64,000 nt of DNA from Arenibacter certesii DSM 19833. GTDB taxonomy: Bacteria > Bacteroidota > Bacteroidia > Flavobacteriales > Flavobacteriaceae. Position 1 is the stretch's first letter, and every line of letters starts with the position of its first letter. Under the pieces are notes generated by a model, which saw nothing but the letters and a program-made list of their open reading frames with translations, did no database searches and was not told where the DNA came from. The translations under genes were made by a program, and so were the position numbers. The stretch spans positions 111,861 through 175,860 of the forward strand of contig NZ_AUCB01000008.1 in assembly GCF_000429545.1 (NCBI RefSeq), given 5' to 3'. Positions 57,101 to 64,000 of the stretch are shown in pieces.

Positions 57101-60100
57101 ACACACTTAGACTACCAGTCACCGAGGTGCTCAATACATGTCTTATCCACGGCTGGGTAGGGTCTGCAGGGGCCTCGAACCAAGCGAATTCAGAGCGGTT
57201 AGTACCACTACCGCCAACTCCTAGTTGACCTACTACCGCGTCTAATCTCCCATCACCATTAAAATCCGCCAATTGAATGCGATCTGGAGTAGTATCGTAG
57301 GTTATCCCTGTAGAGAAAGTTGTCCATATTCCATTTCCATTATTTCTTAACCAATTTATGCCTTGGAAAAGATCTAGGTCTCCATCACCATCTATATCTC
57401 CCGCCTTTATATCCTCACCCGAGGAATCGTTGCTGATATTTACCAAAGTCCACATCCCCGTGGTTGGATCTGCTGATGGGGTTAGCAATTGAACTGGAGA
57501 GGCATAGTTTGGAGATTCTGCTCCATTCCAATTGATTGCCATTTGGTACGGACTTCCCAGACCAAAATTGCCACCAGCGATACCTGCCAAAAAAGGTTCG
57601 TAATACGTAGTGCTGCCTGCCGGTATGTTATTATAAACCGTAAAATTACCTGAGCCGTCATTTTTGGCCCATAACAATACCTTACTTTTGTATTCATTTC
57701 CTGCCCCAGATCCTAAGGCAGTACCTAGTAAGTCCATATGCCCGTCTCCGTCAAAGTCGTATACATGCACTACATTTCCAAAGTTCCCACCGATGGTGCT
57801 TTTAATCCAATTACCCGAAGCGGATCCAGGGTTTTTGTACCACCATCCTCCAGTAACTATATCCTTTAGACCATCACCATCCAGATCATGGTCTGGAATG
57901 GTATATACAGCTGTATAAGGATTTGTTCCCAATTGATGAACGGTCCAGGAATTAGGAAAGGAAGTGGCATTACATACTACCTGATCCTGAACATTAACTG
58001 ATATTTCATCAAATACCCCTGTGGGAACGTGACCAACATCATAGAGTTCCAAAAGTATAGTATGACTTCCCAAACTTAGACCGTCAATAGTAATCGGACC
58101 ATTATTATAATGCGGTCCCACTAATTGTCCGTCTATGGAATAATGCAAATGTGTTCCACCTTCCTCTATCGTCCAATTCTCTACCGAAAAATTCACATCA
58201 AACGTTTCATTAACATTCGCACCGTTAGAGGGGGATGTAATACTAATATTAGGAATATTACCAAATGTTGAGGGCGATAGGATTTCTATTCCCGATAGCT
58301 TTGCATTTTCAATAACCTTCGAAAATTGTATTGTGACAAATCCATCTACAACAGAAATGTTATCGAATTCTTTTCGCAGGGCGGTGGCTGGAGCCACCTC
58401 TGTCAGGATATCGAAATTCGCCAAGACCTGAGTCCCCTCTATGCTAACATTGAATACCCGAGATCCAGGACCTCCAGATTGAGATCCTACTCCGTAATAT
58501 AGCTCTGCAAAATGCAGTCTTATATCATAATCCCCAGATTCGGGAACCGGTATCTCATAGGTAAAAGCGCCGTAACGCTCGGTTTGGTAAAGGGCATCGT
58601 CATTAGTTCCTGCAATGGGTGCCGATGAACTATATAAACTACCTCCAGTAACAAATTGATCCGCAACAAAATTATTGGAATCTAGGATCACTTGAGGACC
58701 ACCTACATTAATCCTAATAGAACCAATGGTGGAAAAAGAGTAGCTTCCTGTTATAATTGCCAAACCTGAGATATTTTCTACATTACTTATTTGAAGGTTG
58801 TAGGTAGTATCTGGGTTTAAGGGGGAAACGGTTAGTACTACGGAACGATCATCTGGTTGCAAAACTGCGGAGGATATACTAATTCCATTATCCATAAAAT
58901 AATTGGAAACTTGCGAGGCGGAAGTTTGAGTTACATATTCAGAAAAAACGACCTTAACTTTTGAAGTGTTGATGGATTTAACACTATTGACCAGCGGTGG
59001 AGAATTATCAATAGACACCCCGGCACCGATAAACTCCACAAAATTTACATCAAAAATATCTTGGCTGCTCGAATTACTCTTAAAGACGAAGAATAGATCA
59101 TGCTTTCCCACCGGGGCGGTAAATGAAGATTCTATATACGTCCAATTGTTTAGACCTCCTGTAGTTGGAACAACAGTAGTAGACACCAGCGGACCATTAG
59201 TACTACCGGTCCTTAACTCAATAGTGCCGCCAACCATGGTGGAAGCCACTCGATACTTAACGGAATTTATATTAAAAAGATTACGTCCTAAAAATGAAAT
59301 ATAACTATTGTTGTCTACACGGATAGCCTCTACCCCACCTAAATCCGGATCTGTATTGGCAATGATTTCCACCCCACTTTGAGTATCATAATATTCTGCC
59401 TCCTTTCGCCTTGGGTGCATTTGGATCTGATCAAAAGCCTGTAGGCCACCTTGATCGGTATAATGTGTTCCAATAACATAAAAAAGATCCGCTCCCCCAT
59501 CAATATCATGACCTTCATATTGTAGTGTCAAGGTCTGGGGACACCCATTTACAGTAGCCCCGTCATGAAAATGGTTCAAATGTCCCAAAGAGGGGACCAC
59601 GGATACATTGGTACAATCTATGCCCGAATCGGTGCTACCATCTTCCAAATCACTGACGAATAAATCTAATATAATATCATCGCCCCAACCTACAAATCCA
59701 CCATCCAATGGCGAGTTAAATGTAAAAGTGGCCGCGTTGTTTCCGGCGTGAATGGTTACGTTTTGCACACCCACACCACCCTTACCATCGTCTACCCGTA
59801 ATTGAACATTATAGGTGCCGGCAACGGTAAAAGTATAAGATGCGTTCGCAGTGGTCGCTTCCACGGTTCCGTTAGTCTGAAAGTCCCATGCATAGGATAA
59901 GGGCGAATCCCCATTTGGATCTACGGTTCCAGTACTAGTAAAGTTGACTGTCAAAGGTAGGGAGCCACTGGTCACGTCTGCATTGATTACCACACTAGGT
60001 GGAGAATTGGTGCTTATTCCCGTATAATCGACCCTAACCAATTTACCCGTCCCTGAATTTTGGGGACAGCATCCAGTACCATACTCCAAAATATACAGAT

Positions 60101-61328
60101 GGCCATCCGGACCTATCTTCATATCAATAAAGCCTTTGGCAGAACTTGGGAATACTGTAGGAGCCCACTTTTGATTGCTCAAAACATTCCCTGTAACGTC
60201 TATTTCTACTGCCCATATTTGACTCGTATTAAAATCATAATAGAAAAATAGACCGTCAAATTCTATAGGTAACCTTTGCTGATCGGTAGCGTTCCCATCA
60301 TAATAATATCTAGGGCCCGCAAAGTAACTTTTGTGAAAAAATTCTATCCATGCTGGTTTAGCTTCAGGCAATAAAGTGGCACCTGTATTCCATTTAGAAG
60401 TATTTTCTGGTGCTGATGGATCATTGTAGTAAGGAGAAGGCGTTCTATAATTAACTTGGTACGGATCATTAAATGCCCCAGAAAAATAAGGCCACCCATA
60501 ATTCCCCGCCTCTTTGGTTAAATTAATTTCATCCCGCCCTTCTGGACCCATTGCACTAGCTACATTAGCATCTGGCCCCACTTCTCCCCAAAATAGCCAA
60601 TCTGTATTATCTTTGTCAACAAATATCCGATAGGGATTACGTGTTCCCATTACATAAATCTCTGGCAATCCACCAACACCTCCTGGGAATAGGTTACCAT
60701 TAGGAATAGTATAACTACCATTCCCAGCATTTGGTTTAATTCGTATTATCTTTCCACGAAGATCATTCGTATTTGCAGAGGTCCTCTCTGCACTATTATT
60801 TGAGTTGCCCTCATCAATGGCCCCATAAAGACCATGATTAGCATTATCGCCAATTGCAATATATAGGTTCCCTTGTGAATCGAATGCCATATCACCCGCA
60901 GCATGATACGAATTAACTCGCTGAACTGGCCATTCCATCATGGGGACTTCAGAGGACAAATCCAAAATATCCCCATTCATACTAAACTGAGAGATTCTGT
61001 TAGCAGGAGTGGAGATTAGGGAATAATAGATATATATCTTCTGATTGGAAGCAAAATTTGGGTCAAATGCAAGACCTAGAAAACCATCCTCAAAACCGTG
61101 AAACACAGGTAAAGTACCTGCCGAAACGGTTGACTGTGTTAAAGGTTTATAGATCAATAATTCGCCATAGCGGTCTATTACAAAGATCCTCCCGTCTGGA
61201 GCAAACCTCATCATTGTAGCGTTCCCAAGCCCAGTAAGTAAATCCACTTTCTGAAACTCAGTTGGAAGTTGTGCTGTGGATTGATAAAATGCAAATTGTA
61301 ATAACAGTACACAAATTACATTGCACAT
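54108..61328 (-). CDS. Giant T9SS-secreted sugar-dehydrogenase-like protein with three malectin domains
   Basis: About 2406 residues from the ATG at 61328, which gives a clean signal peptide (MCNVICVLLLQFAFYQSTAQ); an ATG at 61418 would add 30 residues. Order (positions in the longer frame, approximate): PQQ/GSDH-type sugar dehydrogenase propeller 49-472 (HAAGDMAFDSQGNLYIAIGD, LRGKIIRIKP, GTRNPYRI); PKD 473-555; CBM6-like 677-795; Ig-like 800-895; malectin 901-1051; Ig-like 1055-1150; FG-GAP repeats 1157-1516 (DHDLDGDGLKDIV); two PKD/REJ-type repeats 1530-1720; malectin 1721-1873; three PKD repeats 1874-2158; malectin 2159-2313; T9SS domain 2350-2436 (SIAPNPANS). A secreted or surface protein; sugar oxidation and glycan binding are inferred from families. 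Confidence 0.88.
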   Translation of the reverse strand: MCNVICVLLLQFAFYQSTAQLPTEFQKVDLLTGLGNATMMRFAPDGRIFVIDRYGELLIYKPLTQSTVSAGTLPVFHGFEDGFLGLAFDPNFASNQKIYIYYSLISTPANRISQFSMNGDILDLSSEVPMMEWPVQRVNSYHAAGDMAFDSQGNLYIAIGDNANHGLYGAIDEGNSNNSAERTSANTNDLRGKIIRIKPNAGNGSYTIPNGNLFPGGVGGLPEIYVMGTRNPYRIFVDKDNTDWLFWGEVGPDANVASAMGPEGRDEINLTKEAGNYGWPYFSGAFNDPYQVNYRTPSPYYNDPSAPENTSKWNTGATLLPEAKPAWIEFFHKSYFAGPRYYYDGNATDQQRLPIEFDGLFFYYDFNTSQIWAVEIDVTGNVLSNQKWAPTVFPSSAKGFIDMKIGPDGHLYILEYGTGCCPQNSGTGKLVRVDYTGISTNSPPSVVINADVTSGSLPLTVNFTSTGTVDPNGDSPLSYAWDFQTNGTVEATTANASYTFTVAGTYNVQLRVDDGKGGVGVQNVTIHAGNNAATFTFNSPLDGGFVGWGDDIILDLFVSDLEDGSTDSGIDCTNVSVVPSLGHLNHFHDGATVNGCPQTLTLQYEGHDIDGGADLFYVIGTHYTDQGGLQAFDQIQMHPRRKEAEYYDTQSGVEIIANTDPDLGGVEAIRVDNNSYISFLGRNLFNINSVKYRVASTMVGGTIELRTGSTNGPLVSTTVVPTTGGLNNWTYIESSFTAPVGKHDLFFVFKSNSSSQDIFDVNFVEFIGAGVSIDNSPPLVNSVKSINTSKVKVVFSEYVTQTSASQVSNYFMDNGISISSAVLQPDDRSVVLTVSPLNPDTTYNLQISNVENISGLAIITGSYSFSTIGSIRINVGGPQVILDSNNFVADQFVTGGSLYSSSAPIAGTNDDALYQTERYGAFTYEIPVPESGDYDIRLHFAELYYGVGSQSGGPGSRVFNVSIEGTQVLANFDILTEVAPATALRKEFDNISVVDGFVTIQFSKVIENAKLSGIEILSPSTFGNIPNISITSPSNGANVNETFDVNFSVENWTIEEGGTHLHYSIDGQLVGPHYNNGPITIDGLSLGSHTILLELYDVGHVPTGVFDEISVNVQDQVVCNATSFPNSWTVHQLGTNPYTAVYTIPDHDLDGDGLKDIVTGGWWYKNPGSASGNWIKSTIGGNFGNVVHVYDFDGDGHMDLLGTALGSGAGNEYKSKVLLWAKNDGSGNFTVYNNIPAGSTTYYEPFLAGIAGGNFGLGSPYQMAINWNGAESPNYASPVQLLTPSADPTTGMWTLVNISNDSSGEDIKAGDIDGDGDLDLFQGINWLRNNGNGIWTTFSTGITYDTTPDRIQLADFNGDGRLDAVVGQLGVGGSGTNRSEFAWFEAPADPTQPWIRHVLSTSVTGSLSVFAIDIDFDQDIDIVVGEWLGSRRLIAFENDLCSTGAWITHILDDGALNLEHHDGAMVTDIDNDGDLDVISNGWTVHKQPRIYENTTITSGSQNPLANAGNDKIITLPGTTSATFNGTGTDPDGGVIVSYEWTQQSGPNMASLSGENTTNLTVTGLIAGTYVFRLTVTDDENETGTDDVKLMVQTSGSSAPLVSAGTDQSITLPTNNIILNGTGSDPDGGAVNFLWTKVSGPTAALSGTTTASLTANNLVEGSYVFRLTVTDDENDTSFDEVGLTVLPQPSSGFALRINAGGPQVTLGTDNFAADQYASGGSLYSASVAIGGTQDDELYQTERYGAFTYEIPVPQSGEYDIKLHFAELYFGVGSKPGGPGSRVFNVSIEGNPVLVDFDILSEVSPATILLKTFNKVVITDGFATIQFSKVIENPKISGIEVLGSGSSSSPPIANAGADKTITLPTNSTIFNGTGTDPDGGAISTYQWTQVSGPNTASLSGANTPDLSVGGLVAGNYVFRLTVTDDQNETGTDDFSLVVQPAGGAAPIANAGANKTITLPTNSTTFTGTGTDPDGGAISTYQWSQVSGPNTASLSGANTPDLTVGGLVAGNYVFRLTVTDDQNETGTDDVSLVVQPAGGAAPIANAGADKTITLPTNSTTFIGTGSDPDGGTVSYFWTKISGPTAVLSGTATASLTAGSLVEGSYVFRLTVTDDENDTSFDEVGLTVLPPTTNSFALRINAGGPQTTYNGNVFEADQYFDVGTSLDRPQTGLSQPYRTLRYSSSMVMGYNLPVPNGQYTVLLHFAENWFGATGGGAGGVGSRVFDISMEGQLVEDNLDVYAEAGAQTKLVKSYTVTVTGGILDLDFSSLAGNGGVKHPIINAIEVLGDSGTNGPQGVASKGADAISTVSSNIQIENSEDVSKSMHIVSIAPNPANSIVVVTLWDSSLEIIAFSLHDIGGRLIGRVKALESKSLGGVSSYDVSHIESGLYIINITTNNGISSRHKLIINR
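54945..55795. repeat. Tandem PKD-module repeats, about 285-bp unit
   Basis: Three consecutive 95-codon units inside the giant gene; two (55215-55499 and 55500-55784) are almost identical in DNA, with an offset of 285 bp. The third unit (left) is more diverged. Related units lie at about 56260-56830. Confidence 0.85.
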
Positions 61329-61418
61329 TGAAGCGCGGCTGATTGTTTTCTGTAGTATGAAAATACGATACCAAATTGCAATAACAAAAACAGGGAAAAT
61401 TCTAATCTCATTTCTCAT

Positions 61419-62072
61419 AATTAGGTAGAATTGAATATGACTGTGATCAAATTTTCCTTAATGAGAGGGAAATCGAAAATTTGAAAAGAAAAAAGGGGGA
61501 AGTAATATTCTTAAAAATACTGTGTTTTGTTAAAAAACCAATGGATTACAAGGTATTATCGATAAGGTGTCAATGTAGACGTTCAAATACTATAAACCTC
61601 ATTTTCAGTTACTTAATCCCACAAAAAGACAAGAATAAACCTTATCATATAGTAACATCTAACTGTCAGAAAAATAGCCCTAATATGAATTGTAAGTAAT
61701 TATTCATATATATTTTACAGAAAAGCGGCATTCTAAATCGATAGGAAAACAAAAATTTTATTCCAATTTAAAAGTCCGTGCTTGGAAATATAAACGTTAT
61801 AAATCATTTCGAATTAAACACTAAAGAGGATTGATCTAACAATGCAAAAACAATAAAATTATTATTACTAGAACTAAGATTAGGAAAAAATAAAATAACA
61901 TTATCATTCAAAATTAGTAAGGTTAAAATTATTTATAACCGTTGTGGTATGGGCATTAACAAAAAGAATATACAAGGGCCTCATTTTATTAACCTAGGAA
62001 AATATGAAATATGACATTTAATTCCATCGTCTTTTTCCCAAAAGAAGTACTATTTTTGGTCAAAATTTATTA
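61419..62072. other. Intergenic region between divergent genes
   Basis: About 654 bp. Contains the promoter side of the second giant gene and of the CpsB-type gene. A frame at 61481-61699 has no start context or recognisable sequence and is not accepted. Confidence 0.4.
62051..62058 (+). promoter_or_regulatory. Candidate -7 element for the CpsB-type gene
   Basis: TATTTTTG matches TAnnTTTG exactly, 17 bp before the ATG at 62076. No TTTG partner seen upstream. Confidence 0.4.
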
Positions 62073-62075
62073 TTG

Positions 62076-62819
62076 ATGTTCCATTTTTTTAGTAGGAAGA
62101 AATTTTTAATCGATCATCTTGGCAATTTTGTGGATATGCATAACCACATTTTACCGGGCATAGATGATGGTGCCAAGACTGTTGAAGATTCTTTTGCTCT
62201 AATAGAAGGATTTGCTTCTATAGGCATTAAGAAAATAATAGCAACGCCGCATATTATGCACAATTACTATCCAAATGATAGTGAAAGCATCCATAATGCG
62301 CAGAAGAAAGTATTAGATTATTTGTTGCAAAAAGGAATCAAAGATATTAGCCTAGATATAGCAGCTGAACATATGATAGATGCTAATTTTGAAATCCTAT
62401 TAGAACAGAACAAGGAAATGTCCCTGCGAAATAGATATTTATTGGTCGAGATGTCCTATTTACAACCACCGATCAATTTTGACCAGGCTATTGAAAAAAT
62501 AGCTTCCCACAGGTATTTCCCTATATTGGCCCACCCGGAAAGGTATAATTTTTTACATATCAATTCCTCCAAATTTCAAAAGTTCAAGAATAGTGGTATT
62601 TTATTACAGCTAAATCTGCTATCTCTAAGTGATTATTATGGGAAAGAGGTACAGAAAAAAGCGTACAAATTGTTACGTGATGGATTAATAGACTATGCTG
62701 CCTCCGACATACACAACCTACATCAATTTAAATGTTTAAAGGAGATGCAAATCAGCGATAAGCACCTTAAGTTGCTACTACCTGTAATCGAAAAAACAAT
62801 CGATGATTTTTATTATTAA
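62076..62819 (+). CDS. CpsB/CapC-type tyrosine-protein phosphatase (PHP domain)
   Basis: 247 residues from the ATG at 62076; an adjoining TTG at 62073 is less likely. PHP-fold metal ligands are visible: DMHNHILPGIDDGA (about 21-34), ATPHIMHNYYP (about 57-67), LAAEHMIDANF-like IAAEHMIDA near 105, AHPERYNF near 155-162 and SDIHN near 207-211. Bacterial members (YwqE, CpsB, Wzb-like) dephosphorylate the tyrosine kinase of capsule or exopolysaccharide export systems. No kinase or capsule gene is next to it here. It is convergent with the partial giant gene, separated by a strong bidirectional terminator. Confidence 0.9.
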   Translation: MFHFFSRKKFLIDHLGNFVDMHNHILPGIDDGAKTVEDSFALIEGFASIGIKKIIATPHIMHNYYPNDSESIHNAQKKVLDYLLQKGIKDISLDIAAEHMIDANFEILLEQNKEMSLRNRYLLVEMSYLQPPINFDQAIEKIASHRYFPILAHPERYNFLHINSSKFQKFKNSGILLQLNLLSLSDYYGKEVQKKAYKLLRDGLIDYAASDIHNLHQFKCLKEMQISDKHLKLLLPVIEKTIDDFYY

Positions 62820-62913
62820 CCAGTAAGAAACAAAATAGAAAATAAAAATACTGTTTCATCATACTTAAATTCCTTGCTCAAGGAAATTTAATATGTAACG
62901 GGAGGTGGAAATA

Positions 62914-62957
62914 AAAAAGGGGAGTAGCCTAAAATTTGGCTACTCCCCTTTTTATTC
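62914..62957. terminator. Strong bidirectional terminator
   Basis: A 16-bp perfect stem (AAAAAGGGGAGTAGCC at 62914-62929 with its complement at 62938-62953) around an 8-nt loop; T runs occur on both strands. It separates the convergent CpsB-type and giant T9SS genes. Confidence 0.92.
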
Positions 62958-62968
62958 TCAACAGATTA

Positions 62969-64000
62969 TTAATTCTTAACCAAAAGTCTCACCGGTAGTG
63001 ATTTACCACTTTCCATAACCATGGTTATATAATAAACTCCATCATGCAACATTGCTATTGGTACAGCATAATGATCATTGACCAATTGCGGTGCTACGAT
63101 AGTATTGATATATCTTCCTGTTGAATCGTGAATATAAATAAACTTCACCACTTCAGTCGGAGCGTTTAGTAAATATACTCGTGCCAATTCCCTAGCAGGG
63201 TTAGGCGCAATTATAACCTTCATTTTCTCTTCTTCTTTCTTATCCTTCACCGTTATGGTTATCACTTCGGTATCTTTTAAGAATCCATCAGAGACGGTAA
63301 GCTCTACTCTATAGGTACCTGGCTTTTCAAATATATGAACAGGATTAATCTCCTCACTTGTATTCCCGTCTTTAAAGTCCCATAGATAACCTACTATTTC
63401 TATATCATCAAAAGAATTACTTCCATCAAAAGAAACAGTAAGTGGAGCTATCCCTGAAGTTTCATTTACAGAAATAACAGCCACTGGTGCTTGGTTTTCT
63501 ATAAACTCCATGATATTCCAAGTATACGAAACCATAGTAGACTCCACAGGAGTACCATTGTCCGTTACCGTTACCGCTACAGCATATAGACTGTTGGTTG
63601 AAGCGCCATTGGCGATTGTACCACTGATAAGTCCGGTGTTGGCATTTATACTTAGCCCACTTGGAAGACCAACTGCCGAATAGGTCAAAGCATCACCATC
63701 TGGATCCGTCGCAGTAACCTGTAAGGAAACTACAGCTCCTTCCACATTGTTCTGTACTCCAGGATTGGTCACCACAGGTGCCTGGTTCACTGACACTACT
63801 GTTACGTTCCAAGTAAAGGTCACCACAGTAAACTCCACAGGAGTACCATCGTCTGTTACCGTTACCGCTACAGCATATGGACTGTTGGTTGAAGCGCCAT
63901 TGGCGATCGTACCACTGATAAGTCCGGTGTTGGCATTTATACTTAGCCCACTTGGAAGATTAACAGCCGAATAGGTCATGGCATCACCATCTGGATCCGT
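62969..64000 (-). CDS. C-terminal part of a giant T9SS-secreted protein (runs off the window)
   Basis: Open reading frame continues past the right edge, so only the last 343 or so residues are seen; an internal Met at 63979 is not the start. Two putative-Ig (He_PIG) repeats of 97 residues come first (ATDPDGDALTYSAVGLPSGL, SINANTGLISGTI), then a PKD domain (GSNSFDDIEIVGYLWDF), then a T9SS type A sorting domain with IAPNPARELARVYL and the end MESGKSLPVRLLVKN. The repeats are nearly identical at DNA level (offset 291 bp). A surface adhesin or enzyme is likely; the N-terminal function is unseen. Confidence 0.88.
   Translation of the reverse strand, partial: TDPDGDAMTYSAVNLPSGLSINANTGLISGTIANGASTNSPYAVAVTVTDDGTPVEFTVVTFTWNVTVVSVNQAPVVTNPGVQNNVEGAVVSLQVTATDPDGDALTYSAVGLPSGLSINANTGLISGTIANGASTNSLYAVAVTVTDNGTPVESTMVSYTWNIMEFIENQAPVAVISVNETSGIAPLTVSFDGSNSFDDIEIVGYLWDFKDGNTSEEINPVHIFEKPGTYRVELTVSDGFLKDTEVITITVKDKKEEEKMKVIIAPNPARELARVYLLNAPTEVVKFIYIHDSTGRYINTIVAPQLVNDHYAVPIAMLHDGVYYITMVMESGKSLPVRLLVKN
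63540..64000. repeat. He_PIG repeats with 291-bp period
   Basis: 63540-63709 and 63831-64000 are direct repeats offset by 291 bp (97 codons), with few differences. More copies probably follow beyond the window. Confidence 0.85.

Noticed and set aside
61481..61699. 72-residue plus-strand frame in the intergenic region
   Set aside because: Weak start, no recognisable composition, and mostly AT-rich filler.

Overview
This AT-rich window comes from a marine-type Bacteroidota genome, almost certainly family Flavobacteriaceae (an Arenibacter/Maribacter/Zobellia-like relative; the genus is inference). The evidence is a SusC/SusD pair, three very large secreted proteins with type IX secretion (T9SS) C-terminal sorting domains, a one-piece ResB-CcsA (CcsBA) cytochrome c assembly protein, a bacillithiol deacetylase of the BshB1 type, and promoters of the Bacteroidota TAnnTTTG form with poor Shine-Dalgarno sites. 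One tRNA gene (His, GTG) is present. I found no rRNA, CRISPR array, transposase or prophage gene.

Layout. 1-7 kb: a small membrane-anchored protein, then a minus-strand, translationally coupled trio (M1 aminopeptidase and two tandem patatin phospholipases), then divergent recG. 7.0-7.8 kb: a gene-free, palindrome-bearing stretch with a 33-bp tandem duplication, ending at tRNA-His. 8-12 kb: a TPR sensor histidine kinase broken by a one-base frameshift, convergent with bshB1 and a PLP-dependent Cys/Met-metabolism enzyme. 12.3-15.5 kb: ccsBA. 15.9-19.3 kb: a plus-strand run of DUF2520 protein, KdsC-type phosphatase, Maf pyrophosphatase, lipoprotein and short MscS channel.

19.4-33.3 kb looks like one nutrient-uptake locus: PIG-L/LmbE deacetylase, a previously uncalled 33-residue membrane peptide, a sodium:solute symporter, a LacI regulator, SusC, SusD and an FG-GAP/ASPIC-UnbV lipoprotein. 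A perfect 14-bp LacI-type palindrome lies just upstream of a good Bacteroidota promoter in front of susC. No glycoside hydrolase is present, so the substrate is open.

33.4-46.4 kb is housekeeping and accessory: a DUF2911 protein; a photolyase operon (SRPBCC, an SDR-like protein lacking the catalytic tyrosine, CPD photolyase); a DUF3124 lipoprotein; a TIM-barrel-like protein; a SemiSWEET-like three-helix protein; a YhhN lysoplasmalogenase-like protein; two GNAT acetyltransferases; a GAF protein; a PhnA-type zinc protein; an MFS exporter; and a PurD-like ATP-grasp protein.

46.4-64 kb is dominated by three giant minus-strand T9SS cargo genes. The first two (2012 and about 2400 residues) begin with sugar-dehydrogenase-like beta-propellers followed by malectin, Kelch or FG-GAP, PKD and Ig-like modules. 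The third runs off the right edge. They carry nearly identical internal DNA repeats, which points to recent module duplication or gene conversion. A CpsB/YwqE-type tyrosine phosphatase sits alone between the second and third.
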